Shown piece by piece: positions 29,414 through 39,977 of a DNA stretch of 64,000 bases. The stretch covers positions 1 through 64,000 of the forward strand of contig BBMT01000004.1 in assembly GCA_000755425.1 (NCBI GenBank), in the 5' to 3' direction. The notes below the pieces were generated by a model. That model did not search any database and was not told the origin of the DNA. It saw nothing but the letters and a program-made list of their open reading frames with translations. A program made the translations under genes and the position numbers. The first letter of the stretch is position 1. Each line of letters starts with the position of its first letter. Origin of the DNA: Vibrio maritimus. GTDB lineage: Bacteria > Pseudomonadota > Gammaproteobacteria > Enterobacterales > Vibrionaceae.

Positions 29414-30795
29414 CTACGCTTTAATGATACGAGCGCGGAAATTACGCCCCTTCATCTTACCGTTGGTAATTTTACCCAGCGCCTTTTTCGCAATCGACGT
29501 TTCCACTGCCACATATGCGCTCATTGGAACATGTTGATCTTACCAATCTGGTTGCCTGATAGAGTCTTGTCACCCGTCAACGCGCCTAGAATATCGCCAG
29601 GGCGCAGTTTTTGCTTCTTACCGCCTTGGATCTGAATCGTGGTCATCTTTGACTGATAAGGGCGGTTTGAAGACGCTGGCGGTAGCGTGCTTGGTTCAAT
29701 AGGCATATCTAAGTACTCATCGATACGCGCCACACGATAGAACTCTTTCTCACTGTAGAAGCTAAACGCTAAGCCTTTGTTCCCCGCACGGCCAGTGCGA
29801 CCGATACGGTGTACATGCACTTCAGGGTCACGTGATAGCTCGTAGTTGAATACTGCGTCTAGGTTGTCGACATCAAGGCCACGTGCAGCAACATCGGTAG
29901 CCACTAGTATAGAGACACTCTTGTTGGCAAACTGAACCAGCGCTTGGTCACGGTCACGTTGCTCTAGGTCGCCGTGAATATCGATGACACTAAAGCCGCG
30001 ATGATGAAGTTCATCAGCCACATTCTGAACTTCTTTTTTAGTGTTGCAGAACACAACCGCAGACTCTGGTTGGTGTGTCAGTAATAGATTCTCTAACGCG
30101 TTGTCACGATCTTCTGTGGTATCAGTCTGATAGAAGAACTGCTTGATGCTTGAATGATCGTGCTTGCTCTCGACCTTCACAATCTCTGGCTGCTTCATAA
30201 CCGTTGATGCAATGGTTTGAATCTGCTCAGGAAACGTCGCACTAAATAGTAGCGTTTGACGATCGTGTGGCGCTTCACCAATGATGGCATCAAGCGCGTC
30301 TTTAAAGCCCATTTCCAGCATGCGGTCGGCTTCATCCAACACCAAAGTATTAAGCTCTTCTAGGTTGATGCGACCTTTTTCAAGGTGATCAAGGATACGA
30401 CCTGGCGTACCGACGAGAATATGCGCACCGTGCTCTAGAGAGCCAATTTGAGGCCCCATTGGCATACCACCACAAAGCGTCAGCACTTTGATGTTGTGAA
30501 TACCACGAGCTAGGGTACGGATTTCTTTTGCAACCTGGTCAGCAAGCTCACGCGTTGGGCAAAGAACCAATGATTGTACGCGAAAGCGTTTCACGTTTAG
30601 GTTGGTTAATAGACCTAAAGAGAATGCTGCTGTTTTCCCCGAACCCGTTTTACCTTGCCCAATGACATCTTTGCCATCAAGGATTTTTGGCAACGAGTCC
30701 GCTTGAATTGGCGTCATAGATTGAAAGCCAAGACTATCCAGTGTTTGTAGAAGTTCTTTTGGCAGGTTCAGAGTATTAAAAGCCTGATGAGTCAC
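29414..30795 (-). CDS. dbpA: DEAD-box RNA helicase DbpA
   Basis: An ATP-dependent RNA helicase acting on 23S rRNA during 50S assembly. Motifs: GQGKTGSGKTAAF (Walker A), VLDEADRMLEMG (DEAD), LFSATFPEQ, and HRIGRTGRAG (motif VI). A missing C near 29530 truncates the C-terminal RNA-recognition domain. Repair extends the protein to 460 residues with KINMFPMSAYVAV and KGRNFRARIIKA, the DbpA-specific domain that recognises hairpin 92. The gene stands alone. Confidence 0.93.
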
Positions 30796-30894
30796 GAGGA
30801 ATCCTTAGTCAGCATTAGAGAGCGGGTATTATCAACATTATGGCTGACGATACCAGAAAAACATGATCTAAAAGGAAGTTAAGATGATGACTTC

Positions 30895-31209
30895 TTAGTT
30901 TATAGACTTAATGTAATCGAAAATCTGATTTACTTGTTTTTCGTTGAGCACGCTCCCCCAAGCAGGCATCTCTTCATTTCCATACAACACGGTTTCCATT
31001 AACTCGGCATCTGATTCAAAAAAGGAGGTTAGGCCTTCATAAATATTTGAAGGTGATTCAGTCAGTGCTGATGCTGCAGGACCGTCGCCATGCGCTTTGT
31101 CCCCGTGACAAGAAATACAGTAGGTTTTATAAAGCGTTTCACCCTGGGACGCATACGTGTTTAAGCTGGTGAGAGCGATTAGAGCTATTGTTGGAATGAT
31201 GATTTTCAT
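30895..31209 (-). CDS. small mono-haem cytochrome c
   Basis: A 104-residue periplasmic c-type cytochrome. It has a signal peptide (residues 1-20, ending NTYASQ), one haem-binding CISCH near residue 32, and a C-terminal axial methionine in EEMPAWGSVL. The fold is class I. It would shuttle electrons in the periplasm; its partners cannot be told from the neighbours. Confidence 0.88.
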   Translation of the reverse strand: MKIIIPTIALIALTSLNTYASQGETLYKTYCISCHGDKAHGDGPAASALTESPSNIYEGLTSFFESDAELMETVLYGNEEMPAWGSVLNEKQVNQIFDYIKSIN

Positions 31210-31337
31210 GGAGTGTTCTTAGTGGCCGAAACAGTGGATGCAGTGTAAGGGCACAAACTTGAACGTGAGAAGAATGTACGGTTAATAGTAGGTTCACAAT
31301 GGCTGAGCGCTATTTAGCGACTCAGCCATTGGGAAGT

Positions 31338-31807
31338 TTAGGCAGGAAGTGCCGTGCGCATCCAGTTACGGTATTCGTCAGCGCCGTCTTCACCTTCAGC
31401 AGGTGACCATGGTGCGAAGTCTTCTTGAGGTGTCGGGATGTACGCACCTTCTTTGATTTCTAGACCGACAGTACCAGACTCCATGCATGCATAGCCGTGC
31501 CAGGTACCTGGTGGAATTTCGATAGCGCGGTTGGTTTCTGGTGATAGGCTATGACGCTGAGTTACGTTGCTTCGTCATCGAAAATAAGCAGGTCAAGTTG
31601 ACCTTTCAATACCAAAAATAGCTCCCATTTGTGCTCTTCACTGTGACGGTGAGGGCGCATGTAAGTTTCTGGCTCAGTTGAAATGAACAGGCGTTGCACG
31701 CCCGCGTCCAATTGTTCATGTAGGTTGTGATGGCTGCGCTTGCGTGGTGCTTGTTTCGCGTTTTCAGAAAACGTGTCGAAGTCTTGGTTACTGATGATTT
31801 TCAACAT
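31338..31807 (-). CDS. WbuC-family cupin fold metalloprotein
   Basis: After restoring one missing G near 31565 the protein has 156 residues. The N-terminal part carries SHHNLHEQLDAGVQRLF and the cupin histidines RPHRHSEEHKWELF. The second part has the downstream cupin strand IPPGTWHGYACMESG. These match the WbuC family, usually found near O-antigen or sugar genes, though none are adjacent here. The enzymatic role is not established. Confidence 0.8.
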
Positions 31808-32035
31808 TGCTTTTTACTTTATTGGTTGGTGTGCCGATATTGTACAGTGGCATCAAAAAAGTTCAGTACAAAAATAGCGCTATCGTCCGAGTGAGGTTAA
31901 GTTTTAGAAAAAACCATGAAAAACGTAGGCAAAATGTGATTGCAGTTCCAGAGATGAGTAAAAAAGCTGTACGATCTGATCAGAATGGTATGATGCCTAA
32001 GCATCGGAGTGTCTTAAACGTAAGGTGGAACAGCA

Positions 32036-32209
32036 GTGGAAGCAGTGATCAGCCAATTAAAAAAAGACTTTTACGCGCACCTTCAATCTTCAAATGGTGC
32101 TAGCGCATCGAGTACCTCGAAAACCATGTCTTTGCTGACGAAAGAAGAGTTAGCGGAGCTGGAAAACGTTTGGGTACAGCTGGCAGTATGGAAACAAAAG
32201 CAAGCATAA
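32036..32209 (+). CDS. small hypothetical protein
   Basis: A 57-residue frame from a GTG start preceded by AAGGTGG, ending in ELAELENVWVQLAVWKQKQA and followed 24 bases later by a strong terminator. The Ser-rich middle and helical C-terminus look protein-like, but no family is recognised. The terminator and ribosome site are the main support. Confidence 0.5.
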   Translation: MEAVISQLKKDFYAHLQSSNGASASSTSKTMSLLTKEELAELENVWVQLAVWKQKQA

Positions 32210-32232
32210 TCAGCGTATTAACTCCAACAAAT

Positions 32233-32267
32233 TCTAAGCCCTGAGTGTTTCACTCGGGGCTTTTTTC
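32233..32267 (+). terminator. intrinsic terminator
   Basis: AAGCCCTGAGTG and CACTCGGGGCTT pair around TTT and are followed by six Ts. Confidence 0.88.
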
Positions 32268-32372
32268 ATTTTACAAAAACAGTAAATGTTATAGTATAAC
32301 ATTTTTCTTGGTGATCTTATTGTTGAAAAGTGCGGTATTAGCCCCATAGTTCCCATATTGGAGAAACAGACT

Positions 32373-33020
32373 ATGGCTGAGATAAGCTCACTGATAGCCT
32401 CAGAAAATCTAGTAGGAAATACGATGGCGGAAGTACGTGCCAGAATACAATTAAAAGTCGGTGCAAAAAGCGACATCGATGCGGAAATGCTCTCTTTTCG
32501 CGGCTTAGAGACTGACAAAGAACACGTTGCTATTATCTTTAAAGCAGCAGACAAAGACCAAGCGCTACCTTTGGTACGAATGCACTCTGAGTGTTTGACA
32601 GGGGACGTATTCCATTCGTCTCGTTGTGATTGTGGTGAACAGCTTGAAGAGACTATCCAAAAAATGGGTCGTGAAGGTGGCATCATCTTATACCTGCGCC
32701 AAGAAGGTCGTGGTATAGGTTTGTACAACAAGCTAGATGCTTACAAACTTCAGTCCGAGGGCATGAACACATACGAAGCGAACAATCATCTTGGGTTTGG
32801 TGATGATTTACGTGATTTCACCGAAGCAGCTCAAATGCTCAAAGCATTAGACATCTACTCAATTCGCTTAGTCACTAACAATCCAAAGAAAATCCGCGAG
32901 CTGCGCGAGCATGGCATTAATATCGAAGATGTAGTCAACACCAGTGCTCACGTGAAAGATGGCAACGAAAGCTATCTCAAGGCCAAGGTGTCACACGGGA
33001 AGCATCATCTCGAGCTATAG
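32373..33020 (+). CDS. ribA: GTP cyclohydrolase II
   Basis: The first committed enzyme of riboflavin synthesis, opening GTP to 2,5-diamino-6-ribosylamino-pyrimidinone 5-phosphate with loss of formate. The zinc site is in [20 protein letters not shown], followed by [18 protein letters not shown] and [15 protein letters not shown]. The 215-residue length is normal. I chose the ATG at 32373 because GGAG lies just before it; an upstream TTG overlaps that ribosome site. It has its own terminator. Confidence 0.96.
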   Translation: MAEISSLIASENLVGNTMAEVRARIQLKVGAKSDIDAEMLSFRGLETDKEHVAIIFKAADKDQALPLVRMHSECLTGDVFHSSRCDCGEQLEETIQKMGREGGIILYLRQEGRGIGLYNKLDAYKLQSEGMNTYEANNHLGFGDDLRDFTEAAQMLKALDIYSIRLVTNNPKKIRELREHGINIEDVVNTSAHVKDGNESYLKAKVSHGKHHLEL

Positions 33021-33041
33021 ACAGTGTTAAATCTAAGAAAT

Positions 33042-33069
33042 AAAAACCTCACAAATGTGGGGTTTTTTT
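33042..33069 (+). terminator. terminator after ribA
   Basis: AAAACCTCAC pairs with GTGGGGTTTT around AAAT, followed by further Ts. Confidence 0.85.
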
Positions 33070-33114
33070 GTATTCATTGTTGAAAATAAATTGTAACGAG
33101 GTATTATCGCAGTT

Positions 33115-33133
33115 GATAGTGTTAATGATAATA
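33115..33133. promoter_or_regulatory. candidate Fur box
   Basis: GATAGTGTTAATGATAATA matches 14 of 19 positions of the Fur consensus GATAATGATAATCATTATC. It lies 43 bases before the irpA start, fitting iron-repressed control of the operon. Confidence 0.65.
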
Positions 33134-33176
33134 GTTCGCACTAAATAATAATATTAAGCTCAACAAGGATGCTTTC

Positions 33177-34436
33177 ATGAATGTAACAACCGCAGTGAAG
33201 GGCGCAATTGCCGCCTCGTTTCTTATTACCTCCACCACAGCTATTTCAGCAGTCACTAAAGATCAAGTTGTTGAACACTACGCCGATCTTGCTCATGCCG
33301 TGTTTACTGATGCGCGTATTACAGCGCAAGAACTAGACACATCCATTAACACATTTTTGGCTTCACCGACAGAAAAAGGTCTTGCTGATGTGAAACAAGC
33401 TTGGCTTGCTTCACGTGTGCCATACCAGCAAACAGAAGTGTTCCGTTTTGGAAACGCGATTGTAGATGATTGGGAAGGTCAGCTTAATGCTTGGCCTCTT
33501 GATGAGGGACTAATCGACTACGTAAGTAGTGATTATCAGTACGAGCTTGGCAATGAAGGCGCACAAGCGAACATCGTTGCTAACAAAACGCTTAAGATCG
33601 GTGCTACTACATTGGATGTTGCAAGTATTACGCCTCAAGCTATTGCAGATCTTAACGAAGTAGGTGGCTCAGAGGCTAACGTGGCGTCAGGCTACCACGC
33701 CATTGAGTTTCTTTTGTGGGGTCAAGATCTGAACGGCACTAATGCAGGTGCTGGTGAGCGTCCTTACACGGATTACGTTGTTGGTGAAGGCTGTACAAAT
33801 GGCAACTGTGATCGTCGTGCTGAGTACCTAAAAGCAGCTTCTGCTCTTCTGATTCAAGATCTGCAATGGATGGAAAAGCAATGGTCTGCGTCTGAGAAAG
33901 GTAACTACCGTTCTGAGCTTCTTGCAGACAAAGCGGACAACGGTCTACGTAAAATGCTATTTGGTATGGGTTCGCTATCGCTGGGTGAACTGGCTGGTGA
34001 GCGTATGAAAGTGGCACTAGAAGCCAACTCTACTGAAGATGAGCATGATTGTTTCTCTGATAACACTCATAATTCTCACTACTATAACGAGCAGGGTATC
34101 TACAACGTCTACACCGGTACCTATGTACGCGCTGACGGTACGCTAGTTGATGGTCCAAGTATTGCTAACCTTGTTGAGCAAAAAGACAAGAAAGCAGCGA
34201 AAGAGATCCAAAAGCAGTTTGATTTGGCTCGCGCTCAAGTGGGTAAACTGGTGACTTCTGCAGAAAAAGACAACCAGCACTTTGATCAACTGATCGCTTC
34301 AAACAACCCACAAGGCAACAAACTTGTGAATGAGACGATTATTGCGCTTGTTGCTCAAACAGGTTCAATCGAACGTGCTGCGGGTATTGTAGGCATTGAT
34401 AGCCTTAGCCCAGACACAGCTGATCACGAGTTCTAA
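33177..34436 (+). CDS. irpA: imelysin-family iron-regulated protein
   Basis: A 419-residue secreted protein of the imelysin/IrpA family, implicated in iron uptake at the cell surface or periplasm. It has a signal peptide (residues 1-25, ending TTAISA) and the conserved GxHxxE motif as GYHAIEFLLWGQDLNG near residue 173. The last third holds HNSHYYNEQGIYNVYTGTYV, typical of the long IrpA type. It begins an operon with a di-haem cytochrome, a second imelysin and a DUF1513 protein, under a candidate Fur box. The exact ligand is not known. Confidence 0.9.
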   Translation: MNVTTAVKGAIAASFLITSTTAISAVTKDQVVEHYADLAHAVFTDARITAQELDTSINTFLASPTEKGLADVKQAWLASRVPYQQTEVFRFGNAIVDDWEGQLNAWPLDEGLIDYVSSDYQYELGNEGAQANIVANKTLKIGATTLDVASITPQAIADLNEVGGSEANVASGYHAIEFLLWGQDLNGTNAGAGERPYTDYVVGEGCTNGNCDRRAEYLKAASALLIQDLQWMEKQWSASEKGNYRSELLADKADNGLRKMLFGMGSLSLGELAGERMKVALEANSTEDEHDCFSDNTHNSHYYNEQGIYNVYTGTYVRADGTLVDGPSIANLVEQKDKKAAKEIQKQFDLARAQVGKLVTSAEKDNQHFDQLIASNNPQGNKLVNETIIALVAQTGSIERAAGIVGIDSLSPDTADHEF

Positions 34437-34456
34437 TCATAATAAAAATCTGTGAA

Positions 34457-34478
34457 ATGGGGGCGATTGCCCCCTTTG
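34457..34478 (+). terminator. hairpin between irpA and the cytochrome gene
   Basis: GGGGGC and GCCCCC pair around GATT, followed by TTTGTTG. The weak T tract suggests partial termination, so irpA may be made in excess of the genes behind it. Confidence 0.6.
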
Positions 34479-34500
34479 TTGTTATATTTGTGAGTGCTGT

Positions 34501-35898
34501 ATGTCTAGATCAAACATCATCTTGGTTACGCTTTTTGCGCTAATCTCCACGTCCGTTTTTGCTGAGTCGACACCTAGCCGACTTTCTGGTGGTAAAACCA
34601 CGGTCAAAAAAAACGGTGCCAATGCCTTTTCAATGCCAGCGGCTAATTTACCGATGAGCAAACGTCTCGATTTTAGCGTCGGAAACAGTTTCTTCCGAAA
34701 CCCTTGGGTTCAAGCGCCCGCGTCAACGGATGCTCGTGATGGTCTAGGACCTTTGTTCAACACCAATGGATGCCAAAACTGCCACATAAAAGATGGTCGT
34801 GGACACCCGCCAGAGGCGAACGATCAGCATGCGGTGTCGATGTTAGTCCGCCTGAGTATTCCTGCGAAGACGGAAGCCCAAAAACAAGCAGTAAAAATGT
34901 CAGGAGTGATTCCTGAACCGACCTATGGTGGTCAGCTTCAAGACTTTGCTCTTCCAGATATGGCGCCTGAAGGCCAAATACATATTACTTATGACGACGT
35001 CGCCATGCGATTTGAAGATGGCACCACGGTTATGCTTCGTAAACCGAACTTAAAGATCATTGAACTTGCTTATGGAGATATGCACCCAGATGTCATGATG
35101 TCAGCTCGCATCGCTCCACCTATGATCGGCCTTGGGTTGCTGGAATCCATTCCTGAATCCACTATCCTAGAGTTTTCTAAGCAGCAACAACAGGACACAA
35201 CGTCTGTTGCTGGTATTCCTAATTACGTGCTTGATGTACGAACCAAAGAGATGAGCTTAGGACGATTTGGCTGGAAAGCGGGACAGCCGAACTTAATGCA
35301 GCAAAATGCGGCGGCATTCAACGGTGATGTTGGTTTAACAAGTGCACTGTTTACTGAAGAAAACTGTACCGATAAGCAAGACTTGTGTACCGAGAGCCTA
35401 AGTGGGGGCGATCCTGAGGTTAGCGACAACATTCTTAATTTTGTGGAGTTTTATACACAGCACCTTGCCGTTCCACAACGTCGCAACATTGATAACCCAG
35501 AGGTGCTAGCTGGCGAAGCACTGTTTAAAAAAGTGGGTTGTGACAACTGTCATCGCACTAATATCCAAACCGCGAAACGTGAAGGCTTACCTGCATTGTC
35601 GAATCAGACAATTCATCCCTATACAGACATGTTATTACACGATATGGGGGAGGGACTGGCTGATGGTCGCCCGGAATACGCTGCTTCTGGTTCGCATTGG
35701 AGAACGCCACCACTATGGGGTATTGGGTATACGGAAGAAGTAAATGGTCACACGTATTTTCTTCATGATGGCCGCGCTCGTAACCTAACCGAGGCCATTT
35801 TATGGCACGGCGGTGAAGCCCAAACTTCAAGAAACCAGGTGCTAGCAATGAGCAAGAAAGAGCGTGAAGCGCTGCTTGCTTTCTTAAATTCGCTATAG
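34501..35898 (+). CDS. di-haem cytochrome, DUF1111 (thiol oxidoreductase-like) family
   Basis: A 465-residue periplasmic protein with a signal peptide (residues 1-21) and two haem sites: CQNCH near residue 96 and CDNCH near residue 350. The surrounding pattern (GLGPLFNTNGCQNCHIKDGRG, later YFLHDGRARNLTEAILWHGGEA) is that of DUF1111, related to MauG/di-haem peroxidases. Its position between two imelysin genes suggests electron transfer tied to iron handling, for example reduction or oxidation of iron in the periplasm. That role is inference. Confidence 0.88.
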   Translation: MSRSNIILVTLFALISTSVFAESTPSRLSGGKTTVKKNGANAFSMPAANLPMSKRLDFSVGNSFFRNPWVQAPASTDARDGLGPLFNTNGCQNCHIKDGRGHPPEANDQHAVSMLVRLSIPAKTEAQKQAVKMSGVIPEPTYGGQLQDFALPDMAPEGQIHITYDDVAMRFEDGTTVMLRKPNLKIIELAYGDMHPDVMMSARIAPPMIGLGLLESIPESTILEFSKQQQQDTTSVAGIPNYVLDVRTKEMSLGRFGWKAGQPNLMQQNAAAFNGDVGLTSALFTEENCTDKQDLCTESLSGGDPEVSDNILNFVEFYTQHLAVPQRRNIDNPEVLAGEALFKKVGCDNCHRTNIQTAKREGLPALSNQTIHPYTDMLLHDMGEGLADGRPEYAASGSHWRTPPLWGIGYTEEVNGHTYFLHDGRARNLTEAILWHGGEAQTSRNQVLAMSKKEREALLAFLNSL

Positions 35899-35907
35899 GG
35901 GGCAGTG

Positions 35908-36938
35908 ATGTATTATCAAAAATCAGTGGCCATTGCGGCTTTACTCCTACTAGCAGGGTGTCAATCATCAACCAGTACAGACAAAATGCGTCCTCAAGCG
36001 AGCAATCATCAAAGCCAAGGTGTGTATGAGATCCAGTTTGATTCGGCTCTGCGCTTTAATGATTCCATGCTCAAACTTCACGATCAATCTGTACGTTATT
36101 GCGACTCTCAAAGCAGCCTAGAAGGGGTGAAAATCGCTTGGCAGCAGGGGATGGAGAGCTGGATGCATCTTCAAGGGCAGGAGCGAGGCCCTTCAGATGC
36201 TTTGGAGCAAAACTGGAACATTCAGTTTTGGCCTGACAAAAAAAATACTACCGGCCGTAAGATGGTGACGGCGATAAAAACCAAGAGTTGGGATATGACG
36301 TCGATTCAATCTCAGAGCGTCACTGTTCAAGGACTTGGCTCTGTGGAATGGTTGTTATATGACGGAGCCTCAAGCATGAGTGAAGGGAGCAGGGAAGATT
36401 GCAGCTTGCTTCGAGCAATCACGGACTCACTGGTCGATCGTTCAAACACCGTTTTACAGGCTTGGAGCACAAACCCATGGGCTGAGTTAGATACAAAGGC
36501 ATGGCATGCGGAATATTTGGCACTAATTACTAATCAGCTTGATTACAGTATGAAGAAGCTATCACGACCGCTCGCAAAAATTGGGGCACCACGTCCGTAT
36601 TTTTCAGAATCTTGGCGTGCCAAACTTCGTTGTCGAACCTAAAAGAAAACCTAGTGGCAATGCAGGCGCTATATTTGGCCGACGGAAGTGGCCTTGACTT
36701 TATTCTAAGAGATAAAGGTCAAGAAGCACTCGCTGACGATATTGCTCAGCAGTTCGAAGATACGCTAGAAACATGGCCACAAGAATCGAGTCTATTCGAT
36801 ATGTTGCAAACTAAAGCGGGTTACCGAACCGCTTTGGCGCAGTTCAACAAGTTGGAGCAGCTTAAATACCTGATCGGTGAAGAAGCGGCAATAAAGCTGG
36901 GCGTCGTGATAGGGTTTAATGCAACAGATGGCGATTGA
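35908..36938 (+). CDS. second imelysin-family lipoprotein
   Basis: A lipoprotein (LLLLAGCQSS, cysteine near residue 18) of the imelysin fold, restored to 343 residues by adding back one A near 36622. The helical-bundle pattern is visible in VKIAWQQGMESWMHLQGQE and WPQESSLFDMLQTKAGYRTA. Unlike IrpA, the canonical GxHxxE is replaced by LGSVEWLLYDGAS, so ligand binding may differ. It is close behind the cytochrome gene and overlaps the DUF1513 gene. Confidence 0.8.
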
Positions 36939-38040
36939 TATCACTAAACGTAATTTGGCCAAAGCGTTGGCAATGGGGTCGCTTTCGCCCTCATTGCTTG
37001 CGGGTTGCGCAGCAAATAGAACCTCAGCGAAGGGCAGCATTGAGCTTGGCACTTCAAGCTCAAACCAGGTGTTGATTGGTGGCGCGATTCGGCGCCAAGG
37101 TCAATATGAGGCCGTGGTTTACTCTCAGCAGGGGCAGTTTCAACACCGTTTTCCTTTGCCAGCTCGGGGACATGGAGTAGCGATTGCCCCATCAAAGCAT
37201 CATGCTGTGATGTTTGCTCGTCGTCCCGGCAGCTATGCGATGGTTTTTGACTATCGAGATGGTGAAGAAAAGGTACTCATTCCAGCGGAAAATAATCGTC
37301 ACTTCTATGGTCACGGAGTGTATTCAAATGATGGACGATGGTTGTACGCTACTCAGGGAGAACGCAGAACGAGTCGAGGCATTATTGGTGTATACGATGC
37401 CGAGAATAACTACAAAAAAGTTGCCGAGTTTTCTGGATTTGGGATCGGCCCGCATGAAATCATTATTATGTCTGATGGCCGGCTAGTGGTTGGTGTTGGC
37501 GGGGTTCAGACTCAAGGGAGAACACCGGTTAATTTGGCTACAATGACGCCAAGTCTTAGCTATTTGTCAGCCAGTGGGGAGTTGCTTGATCAAGTGATGC
37601 TTGCGGATCACCACAAGAGCATTAGGCACTTGGCTCATGATGGCGAACAAACCGTGCTGTGTGGCCAGCAGTATCGAGGCGAGCCAGACGATTATGTTCC
37701 ATTGGTCGCTATGCATAGAACTGGTGAACCTTTGGTAGAACTCGGTGGTGAGCCAGAGCAATGGGCGCGCTTCAACCATTATGTAGCGAGTATCGCCGCA
37801 ACGGATTCTCATATCTTAGCGACCTCGCCAAGAGGCAACTGTTACGGTATTTGGGATAAATCATCGCTCGAACTTCTAGAGATCAATGTGTTACCTGATG
37901 CCTCTGGTGTGGTGATTAAAAATGACCAATTTTATGTAAGCTCTGGCGTTGGAAAGATCGTAAAAATAAATGCGGATCTCACCAAAAGTGCCTTTGTCTC
38001 GGGGATTCAATGGGATAACCATTGGAGTGCTATCACATAA
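36919..38040 (+). CDS. DUF1513 beta-propeller-like protein
   Basis: A DUF1513 protein of 373 residues. The N-terminus carries a lipobox-like LLAGCAANR near residue 29 preceded by TKRNLAKALAMG, so export is likely. The body is made of repeated beta segments (FYGHGVYSNDGRWLYATQGE, GFGIGPHEIIIMSDGRLVVGVGG) like a propeller. The start is uncertain: ATG at 36919 or 36928, both inside the end of the imelysin gene. The family regularly travels with imelysin genes, which suggests joint work, but its function is not known. Confidence 0.8.
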   Translation: MQQMAIDITKRNLAKALAMGSLSPSLLAGCAANRTSAKGSIELGTSSSNQVLIGGAIRRQGQYEAVVYSQQGQFQHRFPLPARGHGVAIAPSKHHAVMFARRPGSYAMVFDYRDGEEKVLIPAENNRHFYGHGVYSNDGRWLYATQGERRTSRGIIGVYDAENNYKKVAEFSGFGIGPHEIIIMSDGRLVVGVGGVQTQGRTPVNLATMTPSLSYLSASGELLDQVMLADHHKSIRHLAHDGEQTVLCGQQYRGEPDDYVPLVAMHRTGEPLVELGGEPEQWARFNHYVASIAATDSHILATSPRGNCYGIWDKSSLELLEINVLPDASGVVIKNDQFYVSSGVGKIVKINADLTKSAFVSGIQWDNHWSAIT

Positions 38041-38128
38041 ATGAGACGCTAACTGGTTTAAAATAAATTAGCACCTTCCAAAGTGTGATTTCTGCCATAC
38101 TTAAGACTCTGTCTAAGGAGGTGGGTAG

Positions 38129-39780
38129 ATGCGAAACTGGTTAATTTTGCCGAGTCTATTAGTCTCAGCATTGTCATACTCAGTCGCCGTTTCAGCGGCG
38201 CCAGATCAGCTCGTGTCTGATTCAAGCGAGCTCACCTCTTATTCTGTCAAACATATAGAACCTATCCTGAAATCGAGTTCGGCAGAAGCCTCTGAACAGG
38301 CTGAATCGATGCCGAGCATCGACAGTGCATTCCTTTATCCACAGCTCGTCGAATATGTTTATTCTCGCTTAGAACGAGCGACTCTTTGGGCGGATGTTGA
38401 GTTAAATGCTCAAGTTAATCTTCAGCTCGACGTCGTTCGACTCGCTGGTTTTAGTCCAGTGTTTGAGCATCGCGTTGATTTAATGCAAGCAGCCTATCAG
38501 AAGCAAGACGTTGCCTTTATGACAGACTGACCACAGATACGTTCCTGCTTTATATGAGCTATGTCGCTACCGCCGCAGACAAAGGAAAAGAGTGGTATTT
38601 CACAGCCGATTTAAATGAAGTGATGCCAAGCCTTCGGCGACTGAAGTGGATTTGCTGGTCTCTGCTTTTGAGGCAGGTACGGAAGCGGATTATGTTCTCA
38701 GTCTCGCCTCACCAATGCTTAAACAGCCAGGATTTGAAAACGCCTATATTGACCTGGTAGTGAAATCTCAACTGGATATGCCGTTGTACGAACAAACGGG
38801 ACTATTGCGTATGGGCGATGTGCTGATGCCGCAACAATATGAGTTGTTAGTCGAACGTTTAAAAGCGTCGGACGTTGAGGTGTTGGTTCGTGATGACTAT
38901 CTGTTTGATGGGTCGCTAGATTTTGCAGTGCGAGAATTTCAGCGTCTCTATGGCTTAATGACGATGGTATTATCGGGCCAAACACTGTCGAATGGTTGAA
39001 TAAGTCTGCCGATGACAAACTTAGGATCTTAGCGCTGAACTCAGAGCGCTCCCGTCTATGGCCAGAGCAGCGCCAGAACATTATTTTGGTTAATGTGCCG
39101 AGCTTTCAGCTAAGATATTGGGATGAGGGTGAAACACGTTTTGAATCGCGAGTCATTGTAGGTAGAACCAGTCGCCAAACCCCTATCTTTGAAACCAAAA
39201 TGGATTCATTGATACTAAACCCTACCTGGAATGTACCATGGAAGATCATGGTGAAAGACATCATTCCTAAGGTTAAGCGTGATCCGACCTATTTGTTCTC
39301 ACAGCGTTTCGAGATTTTGGAAGGCTGGAATAACCAGAACAAAATTGATCCAACTATGATCAATTGGAGCGAAGTCAATGCTAGGCGATTCCCATATCGA
39401 ATGCGCCAAAAAGCCGGTGAGCTTAATGCTCTCGGCCAATACAAGTTCAACACACCTAACGCGCAAGCTATTTTCTTGCATGACACGCCAAGCAAGCATT
39501 TGTTTGATGAAGCTTGCGAGCGTTCAGTTCGGGCTGCGTCAGGGTTGAACATGCAGATCAATTTGCCGAAGTGTTGCTGGAGGTGCAAGGAAAAAGCTTA
39601 GAAGACGTCTCGTCCTCACGTCCGAATAAAGCCATTGCATTTAAGGAGCGAATTCCAGTTCACATCATCTATCAAACAGCTTGGCTCGCAGACGGTAAGG
39701 CGTACTTCCGCGGTGACGTTTATCGTTACGATGACAAGCGTAACCCGGTAGAAGAGGCGGCCTTATCGAGTAATCGATGA
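38129..39780 (+). CDS. ycbB: YcbB-type L,D-transpeptidase
   Basis: A periplasmic murein L,D-transpeptidase that makes 3-3 crosslinks. The start follows AAGGAGGTGGG. The reading frame is broken by four one-base deletions, near 38518 (T run), 38631 (C run), 38956 (A run) and 39524 (T run). Repaired, it has 551 residues: signal peptide (1-23), a long N-terminal scaffold, a peptidoglycan-binding motif (DFAVREFQRLYGLNDDGIIG), and the YkuD domain (LNPTWNVPWKIMVKDI). The catalytic HDTPSKHLF is followed by ERFSSGCVRVEHA, whose Cys is the nucleophile. All motifs survive repair, so the gene is probably functional. In E. coli ycbK sits between ycbB and ycbL; none is seen here. Confidence 0.92.
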
Positions 39781-39806
39781 TCGAATAAAACCACAATCCG
39801 ATATAG

Positions 39807-39840
39807 AGCCATCGTGCCAGTGTTGCCGCGATGGCTTTGT
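39807..39840 (+). terminator. terminator after ycbB
   Basis: AGCCATCG and CGATGGCTTT form an eight-base stem across a 15-base loop. The T tract is short. Confidence 0.5.
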
Positions 39841-39977
39841 TGTCTCTGGGGTATAGTGGTATCCAGGACATCAACGAATCACTGCTTTGATTTTCACTGT
39901 GTGGTCAGCAGCACGGACTTGTTATTCTGCTGGGACAGTGTCATAGTCGCCTCAGTTTACAAAATATAGGGTTTATC

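Noticed and set aside
31807..32103. Open frame of 98 codons before the small hypothetical gene
   Set aside because: It has a composition unlike a protein, no ribosome site, and overlaps a better supported small gene in another frame.
32358..32372. Upstream TTG start for ribA
   Set aside because: It overlaps the Shine-Dalgarno sequence of the ATG at 32373, which matches the usual protein start.
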